A stretch of 64,000 nucleotides of DNA from Distichodus sexfasciatus (GCA_032718565.1 JAVGVS010000860.1:1-64000), one strand, 5' to 3'. Shown: positions 44,559 to 56,296, counted from the first letter of the stretch. Made by a program: numbers and translations. Notes: generated by a model not told the origin, from the letters alone.

Positions 44559-44985
44559 TGTAAGATCCCAGCCCAGAGCAAGGGTGGATTCCACCTCACC
44601 AGAAAGGCCATCGGACCAGGACTCCAGTTCCAGACATTCACAATTACCTCAGACTACCAGATCAGCGTCACCAGAGTTTTAACCAATAAAGCTCCACATC
44701 CCCAGTATTTCAGGACTTCCAATTACAATCATCCCCTCACAGTATTGTTATGCCTAGTGCAAGATACCAAGCGTTCTTTGTGTTTGTCTGCCTTGGTTTT
44801 GACCTTGCTTTCGGTTTTTGGATTACCCCTCTGCTTCTGGTGATTTGGATTTGTTTACTATGTGGACTGTGTTTTTTGGTTCTGACCTCTTCCTGAATAA
44901 ACTCTTTGCCTTTTTTCAATTTACCCCTTTGCCTGCGACCTAGTTCTGTCAACTCTGTGTTTGGGTTCACCCGTCGGTCATTACA
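44559..44985 (+). mobile_element. Solo LTR, family 1, copy 2
   Basis: A 427-bp relative of 5498-5907 in the same orientation, from TGTAAGATCCC to GGTCATTACA. It has its own perfect target duplication (TTAAG at 44554-44558 and 44986-44990) and a CTGAATAAAC polyadenylation region. The two copies are clearly diverged, so the insertions are not recent. Confidence 0.92.
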
Positions 44986-44990
44986 TTAAG

Positions 44991-45739
44991 CAATTGTACT
45001 CATTCTCATAACAAATACAAAGAAGAACTAAGGTTGCATTAACAAAGCACAATAATCAATATTATGACCAATAATATACAGTCCATTTTTTATAGGAATA
45101 ACAATTTAAAAAATAAAAACATTAAATATTTATTTAAAAATCTGAATTATGTGGAGTATATGAAGTCAAGTCAAATTAAAAAGAGCTTTATTGTCATTAA
45201 CTATTCTAGAATATAAATAAACAAACTAACTATAAAAGTACACAAACTATGAGCTTGTGTTACGTCTGCGCCTCCGCCTCGATGCGAGTATTGAGGTTTG
45301 ATGGAGTCCGCGTCGGGGTTGTCATGGTTACGGTGTGTCTGTCCCTTTAAGGATTCCCCTTCTAGTCACTCCCGGGTTTGTTGCGTCATGGGTTGGGCTT
45401 CACTTCCCTAATATGTCTCACCTGTTTGTCATTTGTGTATCGACAGATCATTGGTTTATGTTCAGTGATTAGTTTGGTGCCTTTTTCTTTAAACCAGCCG
45501 ATCGCATCATTCTGTGTCCGTCCAACCTTATGTGCTCTGAATAACTGTTTTTGTCATGTAATTGGATTGCACTTTGTCAGGCCTCTACGCTAAGACCTGT
45601 CCAACTTGGGTATCCCACCTGAAGGGTAAGCTTCTGCTGGTGTAGCTCTTAAGGTCACTGAGGCACGCAAACCCCCTGACCACGATACGGTGGCAATCCC
45701 TCAGGGGGAAAACTAAAAAACATAAAATAAAAATAAAAA
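44991..45739. mobile_element. Fragment region: LTR-like piece and unclassified repeat
   Basis: From 45259 a GC-richer stretch starting TGTTACGTCTGCGCC looks like the 5' part of an LTR. At about 45590-45715 a conserved-looking block (AACTTGGGTATCCCACCTGA, then CCCTGACCACGATACGGTGG) follows that I have seen in fish repeats but cannot assign. Boundaries are uncertain. Confidence 0.35.
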
Positions 45740-46985
45740 TATAACAGCAAGCAGTGATTATGGGGGCCATGCAGTTTGCAGTCTTAGCAGTTTTTGATGA
45801 GAAAGACGGTATAAGACTTTTAAGAATCGGAGCTGTAGGTCTTACAGTTTTTGCTCCAAAAATCCAATATGGTGTAAGTAGATGGGAAGGGTCTAGAAGG
45901 ATTCGTAATGACCTAAGGAGTAAGATGGCCAAACACTTTTGAGAATTGGAGCTACGGTCCAAAAGTTATTGGACAAAATGCAAAATAGCTTATTATAGCG
46001 CCACCAACTGGCAGAGTGGCACAATTTTTTAAAACTGAGTAATGGGTGGGGTCCTGGACCTACCTGCCAAATTTCAAAGCTGTAACCCACCCAGAGCTGG
46101 ATTTCTATGACACTCAGTGTGTGGTGTTGCAGTCCTATGCCAAGCCCTTGCATTTTACAGCCAAATGAAGACTTAAATTAAAAAAGTGCTCAATAATAAT
46201 TAAAGGAGAGTGTCTTGGGATTCAAATGATACCAGTTGCATGCAGATTGGATAAAAATCCAGTGTCTAGTACGCAAGAGATGGTTTTGCATATTATGCAA
46301 ATTAGCGAGAAATCCAATATGGCAGAAATAGATGTGAGGGACTACAAAGATTCATCTTGACCCAAGGAGTAAGATGGTGTAAGAGTTTTGAGAATCAGAG
46401 ATATGGTTCAAAAGTTAATTTTGAAAAAATTAGGCAAAATGCAAAATAGCTTATTAACGCCACCAACTGGCAGAGTGGTGCATTTTTTTTTTTTTGCCTG
46501 AGCAGTGGGTGGGGTTTGGACTGTTGGGGTTTGGGCAGAGTGGCGCAATTTTTTTTGCCTGAGTAGTGGGTGGGGTCCCGGACCTACCTGCCAAATTTCA
46601 AAGCTGTAGCCCACCCAGAATAACTAAATAACTAAAGAAGAGTGTCTTGGGATTCAAATGATACCAGTTGCATGCAGATTGGACAAAAATCCAGGGACTA
46701 GTTTGAAAAAGATGAGTTTTCATTTCATGCAAATTAGCAAAAAATCAAATATGGCAGAAATATATGCGAGGGTCTAAAAAATTTGTCTCAACCCATGGAA
46801 TAAGATGATATAAGATTTTTGAGCATCAGAACTAAGGTTTAAAAATTATTAGTAAAAATGAAAATTTTTTAGGAAAAATGCAAAATAGCTTCTTTTGGTG
46901 CAATTTTTTTTGCCTGGGTAGTGGGTGGGGTAACGGACCTACATACCAAATTTCAAAGCTGTAGGTCTTACAGTTTTTTCTCCAC
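45740..46985 (-). repeat. Repeat R, inverted copy (about 2.8 units)
   Basis: Reverse-complement relative of 33870-34960. It starts with GGGGGCCATGCAGTTTGC, and units carry GCGCCACCAACTGGCAGAGT, TTTGCATATTATGCAAATTA and GGACCTACCTGCCAAATTTC. Short additional copies of the GGTACC(A)AC(A)CAGTG motif follow to about 47115. Confidence 0.85.
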
Positions 46986-47127
46986 AACTCGTTTTAGTGC
47001 AGAAAAAAAAAAAAAAAATCAGCATGTTTCCAATAGGGTACCATGCAGTGTTCCACTGCATGGCCCCCTAATAAAAAAAATCCGAATGATTCCAATAGGG
47101 TACCACACAGTGGTAAATATAAAATAT

Positions 47128-47452
47128 AACTGGCTCCAGGTCCAGATGGCTTTCCAGCAGAATTCTATAAAGAATTCTGGGCAATTCTGGCACCAACATT
47201 CTACAGAATGTTACAAGAAACCAAGGAAAATGGTAGACTTCCACCAAATATGAATTCTGCCAACATTAGTCTCTTGCTAAAACCAGGCAAAGACCTTGTA
47301 TTGCCTACCAGTTATCGCCCAATATCCCTTATTACTGTGGACATTAAAATAATCTGCAAAGCTCTCTCAAAAAGAATAGAGAAGATAACCCCTTTCATAA
47401 TTCATCCCGACCAAACTGGTTTCATAAAGGGGAGGCACTCCTCAACAAGTCA
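47128..47452 (+). pseudogene. L1/Tx1 ORF2 reverse transcriptase, first part
   Basis: Reads LAPGPDGFPAEFYKEFW, then NSANISLLLKPGKD, SYRPISLITVDIKIICKALS and HPDQTGFIKGRHSST, the RT fingers region of L1-clade elements. The frame is open from 47128 but has no 5' part: the element was truncated on insertion or joined to repeat R. Confidence 0.9.
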
Positions 47453-47991
47453 AGTCAAAAAGTCAAAGTCAACTTTATTGTCATCTCTGCTATATACTGT
47501 ACAGAAACATAGAGAGACGAGACGACGTGGCTCCAGGTTATTTCCAGTGCAAACAAACAAAGAACAGTAGAACAGAGAATAAATAGGCAGTGGCACGACT
47601 AGGCACAAGGGATAGACAATAAATAAGTAGAAATACTAAAATATACATTAAACAATATACATTTTAAACCAGACAATATACAATATACATTTTAGACTAG
47701 ACAGGGATTTTTTTTTTTAAATATATACATATAATTAGAGGCTAGAAATAGACATAGAGGTAAAAATGTTTGTCAAGTCAGGATGCAGTATTCTTAACAG
47801 GTTGGAATTGACATTTACACTGAATGTGCAAGAGGTAGAGTTATAATAGACAGATACTATATCCGGACTATTTTCAAGTACAATGTTCAGTATGTGTGCA
47901 AATATGCAAACATTTAAACAGGTGCAGATTGACATTTTACATTGGATGTGCACAAGGTAGAAGGTTATAATATGACAGATACTATATTCAG

Positions 47992-49524
47992 CTATTTATG
48001 TGTACAATGTCCAGTGTATGTGCAAACATTTGTACAGCAGCGTATAATGTTTGTGCAAATAAGTGGCAGCAGTGCAGTATCATAACAGTAGTTATTGTGC
48101 ATCAAAGTGACAGTGGTGTGTAAAGTAAGGTGCAGTAAAGTGCAGTGGTGCAACAGAAACAGTTTCTTCACAGTCCAGGTGTGTGTGTGGGGGGAAGTGT
48201 GATGGCAGGGAGTGAGTTCAAGAGTCTGATGGCTTGTGGGAAGAAGCTGTCGCGCATCCTGGATGAACAGTCTGTGTGAAGGGTGTGAGGGGTCGAGCAT
48301 GATGCAGGAGGCCCTTCTGATGCAGAGCTTGTAGAAGATGTCCTGCAGCGGCAGAAGAGACGCTCCAGAGATGTTGCCAGCTGTTTTGATGACACTTTGA
48401 AGCCACCTGATATCGGCAACAGCACTGTTACCGAACCAGACAGAGATGCAGCTGGTCAGGACGCTCTCTATGGTGCCCCTGTAGAATGCGGTGAGGGTGG
48501 GAGGGGGCAGGTTGGCTCGCTTCAGCCATCTCAGGAAGTGGAGACGCTGCTGGGCCTTTTTGGTGATGGAGGTGGTGTTGGTGGTCCAGGTGAGATTGTC
48601 TGAGATGTGAACTCCCAGGAACTTGGTGTTTTTTACAGTCTCAACCGTGGAACCATGGATGCTGAGTGGTGTATGGGTGGAGCGAGTTCTCCTGAAGTTG
48701 ACGATCATTTCCTTTGTTTTGTCCACATTCAGCGACAGGTTGTTCTCACTGCACCAGGCAGCCAGCTGCTGAACCTCATCTCTATACGCCGACTCATCGT
48801 TGTTGCTGATGAGCCCCACCATGGTCATGTCATCGGCGAATTTGATGATGTGGTTTGAGCTGTGCAGGGTGGTGCAGTTGTGAGTCAGGAGTGTGAACAA
48901 AATTGGGCTGAGAACGCAGCCCTGAGGAGCTCCGGTACTCAGCCTGATGGTGCTGGAAATGTTGTCGCCGATTCGGACGGACTGAGGTCTCTCTGACAGG
49001 AAATCCAGAATCCACTTACAGAGTGAGGTGCTCAGTCCCAGCTTGCTCAGTTTCTTACACAGTCTTTGGGGGATGATGGTGTTGAATGCTGAACTAAAGT
49101 CTATAAACAGCAATCTAACATAAGAGTCTTTATTGTCCAGGTGTGAGAGGGAAAGGTGAAGTGCAGTGGATATTGTGTCCTCAGGCGACCTGTTTGTGCG
49201 ATAGGCAAACTGCAGAGGGTCAAGTGAGCGGGTTAGGTTGCCTTTCACCTGTGCCATGACAAGTCTCTCAAGGCACTTCATGGTGATGGGGGTCAGAGCG
49301 ATGGGCCGGTAATCATTCAGGCAGGAAACTGAAGATTTCTTTGCCACTGGGATGATGGTGGTGGACTTGAAGCACGGGAGGACGATCATCTGGCTCAGCA
49401 AAGTGTTGAAGATGTCCGTGAACACGTCGGCTAGCTGGTCAGCGCAGTCTCTCAGCACACAACCTGGAATGTTGTCTGGACCGGCAGCTTTTCGTTGGTT
49501 GACCTTGGTGAAGGTTCTCCTCAC
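47992..49524 (-). CDS. L2-type LINE family A reverse transcriptase (open 510-codon frame)
   Basis: Motifs in order: KAAGPDNIPGCVLRDCADQL, KKSSVSCLNDYRPIALTP, VRLLFIDFSSAFNTIIPQRL (motif A Asp), LSTGAPQGCVLSPILFTL, IIKFADDMTMVGLI (FADD catalytic motif C), NLSLNVDKTKEMIVNFRRTR, NTKFLGVHISDNLTW and FYRGTIESVLTSCISVWFGN. The catalytic aspartates are intact. Its C-terminal end slips frame after DPSHPSHRLF: the expected RDSFFPQAIRLLNS continues in another frame at about 48250-48190. It is joined upstream to the endonuclease part only through a one-base deletion near 49595, so the element is probably not active as sequenced. Confidence 0.92.
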   Translation of the reverse strand: MRRTFTKVNQRKAAGPDNIPGCVLRDCADQLADVFTDIFNTLLSQMIVLPCFKSTTIIPVAKKSSVSCLNDYRPIALTPITMKCLERLVMAQVKGNLTRSLDPLQFAYRTNRSPEDTISTALHLSLSHLDNKDSYVRLLFIDFSSAFNTIIPQRLCKKLSKLGLSTSLCKWILDFLSERPQSVRIGDNISSTIRLSTGAPQGCVLSPILFTLLTHNCTTLHSSNHIIKFADDMTMVGLISNNDESAYRDEVQQLAAWCSENNLSLNVDKTKEMIVNFRRTRSTHTPLSIHGSTVETVKNTKFLGVHISDNLTWTTNTTSITKKAQQRLHFLRWLKRANLPPPTLTAFYRGTIESVLTSCISVWFGNSAVADIRWLQSVIKTAGNISGASLLPLQDIFYKLCIRRASCIMLDPSHPSHRLFIQDARQLLPTSHQTLELTPCHHTSPHTHTWTVKKLFLLHHCTLLHLTLHTTVTLMHNNYCYDTALLPLICTNIIRCCTNVCTYTGHCTHK

Positions 49525-49592
49525 GTCAGCTGCAGGCAGAGAGATGGTCTGGTCGGTGATGGGAGGCGTTGCTTTCGTCGTCTGCGTGTTGT

Positions 49593-50916
49593 TCAGTGCA
49601 TCAACCGTGCGTAGAACTTGTTCAGTTCCTCAGGGAGTGTGGCATCCCCCTCACAGCTGCTTGGTGCTGGCTTGTATTGGGTGACAGCCTGGATGCCCTG
49701 CCATAGCCTGCGAGAGTCTTTTGTGTTGTTGAAATGGTTCTGGATCTTTTTTGTGTGTGCTCGCTTTGCTTGACGGATAGAGCGAGAGAGGTTAGCCCTG
49801 GCTGTTCTGAGGGCAGCTTTACTCCCGGACCAGAAAGCAGCATCTCTCTCTCTCAGCAGCGCACGCACCTGTGCTGTGAACCAGGGCTTCTCATTGGCTC
49901 TAGTGGTGATGTTCTTCAGGACGGTAACATCCTCTATGCACTTGGAGATGTAGCAAGTCACAGATTCTGCAAACTCGTCCAGGTTGATGCAGCCATCATA
50001 CGTCACCGCCTCTTTAAAAACATTCCAGTCCGTGCACTCAAAACAGTCCTGGAGTGCCGAGACAGCTCCACTGAACCAGACTCTGATGGTCTTCCTGGCA
50101 GGTCTCGTGCGTTTCAGCAGCGATGAGTATGCAGGCAGCAGCATCACTGTAGCGTGGTCTGAAGAGCCAATGTGTGGGCGCGCTGCTGATTTTGTAGGCA
50201 CCACGCACGTTGCTGTAAACTTTATCCAGGCAGTTCTCCCCCCTCGTAGCAAAGTCCACATGTTGATGGAATTTGGGGAGAACTGACTTCAGGTTTCCGT
50301 GGTTGAAGTCACCGGCAATTATGAGAAATCCATCCGGGCACGCGGTCTGGAGCTTTTTGATAGCCTCGTACAGTTCGGCTAGCGCCAGGTTAGCATTAGC
50401 ACTAGGCGGCAGGTACACGGCTACGATTAGCACCACAGAGAATTCTCTCAGCAGGTAGAACGGGCGGCACTTTATGACGAGAAACTCTATCTGTGGTGAG
50501 CAGTGGCGACTCACTTCAGTGGAGTTCATGCACCAGAGTTTGTTAATATAGACGCACAAACCGCCTCCGCGGCTCTTACCGGACAAAGAGGCTTCTCTGT
50601 CGGCCCTATAGCATGCTAGCCCATTTAGCTGGATAGCCGAGTCCGCGATGTCCACGTTCAGCCACGTTTCCGTGAAGATAAAAACGCAGCAGTTCTTTAC
50701 CTCACGCTGGCTTGATTGCAGGAGCCACAGATAGTCCATTTTATTGTCCAGTGAGCGGACGTTGGAGAGCAGGACAGATGGAAGTGCCGGTCGGGCAGTC
50801 TTAGCTTTTACCCTCATGCTAAAGCTTGCACGCTTGCCCCGCTTCTGTTTCCGAGAACAGCGCTTCCGTTTCGGCCAGCTGCACCTCGTTGCCTCGCCCA
50901 GGCTCCGTAGCGTCAA
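49593..50916 (-). pseudogene. L2-type LINE family A endonuclease and inter-domain region
   Basis: The APE endonuclease begins LSNVRSLDNKMDYLW and shows FIFTETWLN, KSRGGGLCVYINKLWC, LIIAGDFNHGNLKS and, after a frameshift near 50170, IGSSDHATVMLLP. The inter-domain stretch ending LPEELNKFYAR runs to 49593. Two single-base breaks (about 50170 and 49595) are the only defects I see, and either could be a sequencing error. Confidence 0.88.
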
Positions 50917-50917
50917 T

Positions 50918-52468
50918 TTTGTCTCTAGATGCAGAAAAAGCTTTTGATGGGGTTAACTGGAATTTTTTATTTGCAGCTTTACACAAATTTGGTTTCGGAA
51001 ACTCTTTTATAAACTGGTTAAAAATATTATATAATTCTCCAACAGCATGTGTCACAACAAATGACCAAACATCCTCCAGGTTCTGTCTTAAGAGGGGCAC
51101 CAGGCAGAGATGCCCCCTCTCCCCTTCACTGTTTGCAATTTTTATTGAACCACTAGCAGCAGCAGTTAGACAGGCTGCAGTGATTAAAGGCATTAAATGC
51201 AAGAATGTAGAACATGAAGTCAGTCTTTACGCAGACAATGTGTTACTTTTTCTCCAGCATTCACAAACCACTCTCTCAGAGGTAATTACATTAATAAACT
51301 CTTTCTCAAGAGTCTCAGATTATTCGATAAACTGGTTAAAATCTACAGTTCTCCCGATTAATTGCTCCTTCGAGAACTCTGCTTCCACTCCACTGCAATC
51401 TGGAAATATTAAATATTTAGGCATTAATGTCTCACCTAGACCAGCAGATTTAACTAAATTAAACCACATCCCACTTTTAAAGACGGTAGAAGATGATCTA
51501 GCCAGATGGAAGTCCCTAAAAATGATGGTTTTGCCAAGAATTAATTATTTATTTGCACTGATACCGAGTAAACCATGACCTGACTGGTTTAGATCTCTGG
51601 ACTCCTCCATCTCTAAATTTCTTTGGAAAGATAAAGCCCCGCGTATTAGCTTAAAAACACTGCAAAAGACCAAGGACAAAGGAGGACTAGATCTGCCTAA
51701 CTTTCATCACTATTTCTTAGCCAACAGGCTTCAACACATTTCAGGGTGGTTAAAACACACCTTCTTAGATGAGCCTTGGCTAGATGTAGAACAGGCACTA
51801 TGCAACAATATAGAGATTTCGGATCTGCCATTTATTAGCTCAATCATCAAACGACACGTATGCTTCAAAAGCATCAGTTTTAGCTCTTCTCTGACAGCAT
51901 CGTGGGAGTCTTCACTAATCCCATGCAAACGTATTCCTATCTAGAACAACCCTGACATATTACTAAACAATAATATGATAAACTCACCAGCTGGAGTTGT
52001 ATAGGCATTAAATACTTGGAACATATATTCGAAGGGACAGACTTTATTCCATTTGGCATATTAGTTAAACAATATGGGATTAACAAGAACAGATTTTTTG
52101 AATATCAACAAGTTAAATCTGTAGTAAAAAGGACATTTAAGTCTAATCATATAAAATTACAAATACCACCAAGTGTGGCAGAATTCCTTAACCTCAAAAC
52201 CCCCAAATTATTGTCTAAAATATACAGGACATTTTGCAAAATAGATGAATCAGTATCGCTCCCTATTGTAAAATGGGAGGCAGATTTATCAGTCAGCTCG
52301 GACCACAATTTCTGGTCTGAGACATGCTTAAAAACCTTTAAATTGATTAGAAATCCCGATTTACAATTAATACAATACAAAATCCTGCATAGAGTGCACT
52401 ACACAGGTTATCGGATGTTTAGGATGGGTTTTACAGCTTCTAACAACTGCTCACACTGTCAAGGCATT
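50918..52468 (+). pseudogene. L1/Tx1 ORF2 reverse transcriptase, second part, and C-terminal region
   Basis: Continues with LSLDAEKAFDGVNWNF (motif A), RGTRQRCPLSPSLFAIFIEP, SLYADNVLLFLQ (motif C) and YSINWLKSTVLPINCSF. Beyond a stop near 51578 come C-terminal pieces (DKGGLDLPNFHHYFLANRLQ) and, at 52016-52480, a 154-codon open piece ending CSHCQG. Motif C reads YADN where YADD is needed, so a catalytic Asp is lost. About 20 residues at the nested-LINE junction are missing. Confidence 0.9.
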
Positions 52469-54620
52469 ACAGGTGTGTGAGTGTGGGTTGGCGCTGCGCT
52501 GGACCCAGCCCTGGTGCGGGGGCCTTCGCCACATTGGTGAATCTAGGGGCCCCTTTCACTGGTGGGGATGTTGTTTACCATCTGTCAGGATACACACTGC
52601 AGGGGGGATCCAACAGAGGTGGAGGACGGGCTTAACCTGGGTGTCTATTGTCTTATGTAGTTTGGGAGATGACTGAATGTTGGGGTGGGGGTACTATTTC
52701 CTCTGCTGTGGGGCCTGGTGGGCCGCCCCTGCTCTGTGGGGGCCGGTGGTGCTGCAGCCATGGGCCCTGTTCTGGATGGGCCTGTGCCCCCCGCCCTGGG
52801 CAGTTTTTGGGCAACGGGGGTGCCTATGGGGGTCAGTGGGGGAGCTGGCTCCACGGGGGGGGTACCTTGCCCCCTCTGTTTCTTTCCTCCCCATCCCTAC
52901 TGCTTCCCCACTCCCGCTCCATCACACCGACATGGGTGCGTTGCTGGGATGAAGGGGAGGTTTTTCTCCTCTGTCTCCTCATGACCACCTGCATCTCAAT
53001 CATACGCCACACTTAGACACTCTCATTACTTACTGTCACATGACACATACATATAGGGCTTGGGGGTGGGCACACTGAATGGCGTCCAGAGGGCGGTCTG
53101 TTCACCCAGCCTTACCTCTGGCGCCAGTGCCCACTTCTCAATTTTAAGTTGCACGTAGACATTAAGGGCTCTGGGGAGGGGCCTAGCTGACACGAGCTGG
53201 CAGAGGGTGGTTGGTCTCTTGCCCCTCCCCTGTTTTAAAGCACTGTAGAACAACACACAGACCAACACTACATTTGAGCGGGTGGGGTGAGGCACAGGGT
53301 CTTCTCACACCCCTGTTCTCTGTTCGCTGTCTGGGTCCAGGGGCTGTGAGGACAAGCTGGCCGTCCGGTCGGGGTCTGGGCTGGTGGTGTTCTCTGCCGC
53401 TGTGGGGACCGGGGTGGTCTTCCTGTCTCCATGCCAGAGCGAAAGGGGTTCAGCTCCAGGGTCTGGTGCCAATTACCGCCTTGGGGGTAGTGGTGTCCAG
53501 ATCTAGAAGCATAGAGTATATATGGGGAGTGTGAGTGTGGGTACCTTGTCCATTTTTGTGTGTCTACATGTGGGGTGAGTGTATGATATTTGTGTGCATG
53601 AGGGTGGGAACGTATGCTTGCGTATATGTGCGCCTGTGTGTCTATGTCCATGTGTCAGGTCAGGCCTTAGACTCCACCTCATTCAACGTCCCCCTGCCCT
53701 GCCACCATGCCCTGCTGGTGGAAGGTGCCCCCGGTCACCGGTGCATTGGTGGTTCCTTGCTCTGGGGCTGGATGCTCGGGGGAGTGCTGGCCCACTCTCC
53801 GCCATCGACTGGCGGGGCCTGGCCCTCCTGGCTTTGCTGGGCCCCGGCTGGGGGTTGGGGGGCCCTTGGATCTCTGGGCCCAGGGACCGGACTGCCCTGG
53901 GGTGGGCAGCCGCCGGTGGAGCCTGCAGGCCTGTTGCTGCGGCCCCCTGGGGCATCTGCACTGCGGCTGCTGGATGACCCCTCCGGGCTCTCCGCTGCCT
54001 TTTTCTGGGAGGGAACCATAGATTTCCCGGTGGTGGTTCTCCTGGGACTCCCGGGCCCTGGGGAGCCTCCATATCTGCTTCATGCCTTGTGGGATGGGGC
54101 AGTGGTTCCCCCCACACACTATTAAACATTTACATGGAGGAATCTCATGAATACAAGCACGCTCACACACACAGGTGTGCACACAGGTGTATACACAAGC
54201 ATCCACATTGGTGTAAAAACAGGTGCTCACAGATACAAACAGTCTTGATCTGCTGTTCCTTCATAATATATTTTGTAATATTTGTTATGTGCGCTGCTCA
54301 ATAACATTTAACATTTAGTATTTACTGTGATTCATACAGACGTTGGTTGTTGCTGCAAATTCTCTGCTGTTGTGTCTTCAGTTGTTTTCTATTTTTGTCA
54401 GCAGGTATGGAAGCAGATTATCTGTTTTGTTTTGTTTTGTTTATCTTTCTATCCTCCTTTTCTTTTCTTTTTTTTTCTTTTTTTCCCTCCTTCTTTCTTT
54501 CCTCTCTTCTCTATTCTTTTTCTTCTTCTCTCCCCCTCCTTCTGTTGCCTCTCTCATCAACTTTATTTATCCTGTTTGTTTATTTTATTTAATTGAAAAT
54601 AAATAAATAAATAAATAAAG
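52469..54620 (+). mobile_element. L1/Tx1 3' UTR
   Basis: About 2.1 kb is very G-rich on this strand (GTGGGGCCTGGTGGGCCGCC at 52706), with a TGTG-rich middle (53525-53660) and a second GC-rich block (53690-54100). A pyrimidine tract (54470-54560) and (AAAT)n close it. Long open frames on both strands are an effect of base composition. The 3' boundary is near 54620. Confidence 0.7.
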
Positions 54621-54710
54621 TCGTCCTCCGAAGAGGGGGGGTGGTGGCGGGTTTATTAAAAAAATAATAATAATTTGACCTTCTCAGGTGTGTGCTTCTC
54701 ATCTAAATGC

Positions 54711-55161
54711 AGTTGTCCTTGATGCTAACGACCTACAGGGCTTTGAAGTTGGGAAAGATGACAAAATGGATATTGAAAGAGATGGACAGAGCAAGTGGTG
54801 AAGATGGACTGAGTGACTGTCCAAGTAATATCAATAAGCTGTAGGCAGTGAAAATCTAACATGCATTATTCTGCCTTGGCATTGGTTGTCTTGACTGCCT
54901 CTTAGAAACCCAACTCATTTTCATCATGCTGAGGGTCAGGAAATGGAAAGACTTGTACAACCTCAGAGGCTGTTAATTTGCATGTGTGCCCGGCTAGCTC
55001 AGCCGGCAGAGCGTGAGACTCTTAATCTCTGGGTTGTGTTTGAGCTCCCCGTTGGCCGTTATGTTTTATTCCTATGGAAAAAATTCAGGTGCTGAACTTT
55101 TCTTGTTGGATGCCATCATACAGTAGGCACCTTGAAAGACAGCAGATGTGTCCAAAACCTT
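54711..55161 (+). repeat. tRNA-Lys-like unit, copy 1
   Basis: About 450 bp starting AGTTGTCCTTGATGCTAACG are repeated at 57088-57531 (offset 2377 bp) with few changes. The tRNA-like sequence sits in the middle of each. This is the remnant of a tandem tRNA array. Confidence 0.85.
54988..55058 (+). tRNA. tRNA-Lys (CTT)-like, probably a pseudogene
   Basis: The first 45 bases follow tRNA-Lys closely (GCCCGGCTAGCTCAG A box; anticodon CTT at 55021-55023 in a normal loop). The T arm lacks two bases and is not self-complementary, and the acceptor 3' strand (GTTGGCC) no longer pairs fully with GCCCGGC. It is probably not processed to a working tRNA. Confidence 0.7.
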
Positions 55162-55197
55162 CCTGATGTAGGCCTAATCCAGATTTACTCAGATCCC

Positions 55198-55335
55198 CAG
55201 TGTGAAAGTGAGTGATTATTTGTCTTGTGAACGCACCACATCGAAATGTGACCTCTGCATTTGACCCATTCATGAAGAAGCAGTGGGTAGCTAACAACTC
55301 CAGTGCTTGGCGACGGTACCTTCCTCATAAGGAAC
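55198..55335 (-). mobile_element. Truncated SINE, relative of 32941-33168
   Basis: It shares the CACTCACTTTCAC tail, the GTGACCTCTGCATT block and the GGTACC...CTCAGTGGTAA block with the SINE near LRR exon 2, but the tRNA head is missing. Confidence 0.8.
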
Positions 55336-55932
55336 TCAGTGGTAACGACTGCTCGTTGTTTGAGAAAGACTCTTGTGATAATCTGATTTTTTTGTTAAAA
55401 TCAGTCTTTCCTTTTCATGTAGAGTACTAAACTAAAAGTACGCTATATTCTATAGTAAAAGTATGCAATAATTATTTAGGATTCTTTTTTTTTTCCATTG
55501 ACACTTTAGTTTTTTCTTGCTTACCCACCTGTGCACTCTGTTTTGAGATTCAGACCTAATCAGAAAATAATTAGAAGTTGGAAGTAACCCAAGTGGGTCA
55601 TTGATGTAATAACAAGCTACTAGTTGCCCCCCAAAAACACAGCGAAAATGAATATTCCCTTGTAATTACATACATAAATAATAAACTAGCCAGACTCTGG
55701 CCTACCATCAAAAGAGCTGCTTGTCACAGTCAGCCAGCCCCATTAGTGCAGCATATCAATCTCACATTCTGAAGGTTGTGATCTTGATCCTCACATGGGG
55801 CAAGCATATTCCCCCTTTTATATTAAAATAAGGAGTCACCTATTCATATTAGCAAAGCAATCACTATTTCAAATGCCTTTGCCAAAGCAGTGTGGCGATG
55901 TGCATTGCAATTACAAGAAAAAAATACAAGTG

Positions 55933-56006
55933 CGTCCCTGGGTGGGCTTGAACCACCAACCTTTCAGTTAACAGCCAAATGCGCTAATCGATTGTGCCAC
56001 AGAGAC
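55933..56006 (-). tRNA. tRNA-Asn (GTT), possibly functional
   Basis: The 74-nt sequence has a fully paired acceptor (GTCTCTG with CAGGGAC). The D arm has a slightly altered A box (TGGCACAATCGATTAGC). An anticodon arm with wobble pairs surrounds CTGTTAA (anticodon GTT), and the T arm pairs (GGTGG with CCACC) around TTCAAGC. The B box has A where G is usual (GGTTCAAGC), which may weaken transcription. It is the best-preserved tRNA in the window. Confidence 0.8.
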
Positions 56007-56296
56007 ACAGTTAGGAAACACAGAAGTACAGTCACTACAAAAGTAACTTATATCAATGGTAGTTTAGAAACATTTTGCAGTGAAACAAGGAACTTTTAAG
56101 TGCACAGAATGTGTTCAATTAATGAGCTTCATAATCTGGACTGCTCATAAGTCTCGTTCACACACAATTAATGCATCTCATGCACAAATGTGAGGGATTT
56201 CATCTCAGACATCACACAGGAAAGGAATGAGTTCAACCACTGCCATGCCTTCCCACAACCTCACATGTTCTGGCTCAGGGAAGCAAAACACTGTTC

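Larger units (their letters stand above)
47453..50917 (-). mobile_element. L2-type LINE family A, nearly full length, nested in the L1/Tx1 LINE
   Basis: From the 3' tail (GTCAAAGTCAACTTTATTGT on the plus strand at 47462) the element runs minus-strand through RT (49524-47992) and endonuclease (50916-50000) to its 5' end near 50917, about 3.46 kb. Only a few frame breaks are visible, so this is the best-preserved LINE in the window. Relatives lie at 8600, 11946, 16680 and 61745. Confidence 0.9.
47128..54620 (+). mobile_element. L1/Tx1-type LINE, 5'-truncated and split by an L2-type LINE
   Basis: ORF2 coding starts in the RT at 47128, breaks at 47452, resumes at about 50918 after the nested LINE and ends near 52468. 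It is followed by a long G-rich 3' UTR and a 3' end with (AAAT)n at 54595-54619. Order and orientation are continuous across the insertion. Fish L1/Tx1 elements have this long guanine-rich, TGTG-containing 3' UTR, as I recall. Confidence 0.88.

Noticed and set aside
49352..50286. Plus-strand frames over the L2-type LINE
   Set aside because: Antisense shadows of the endonuclease and RT frames; no motif of their own.
53535..54230. Long overlapping open frames on both strands in the GC-rich block
   Set aside because: They overlap in up to four frames, have biased Gly/Pro/Trp composition and lie in the L1/Tx1 3' UTR. Base composition explains them.
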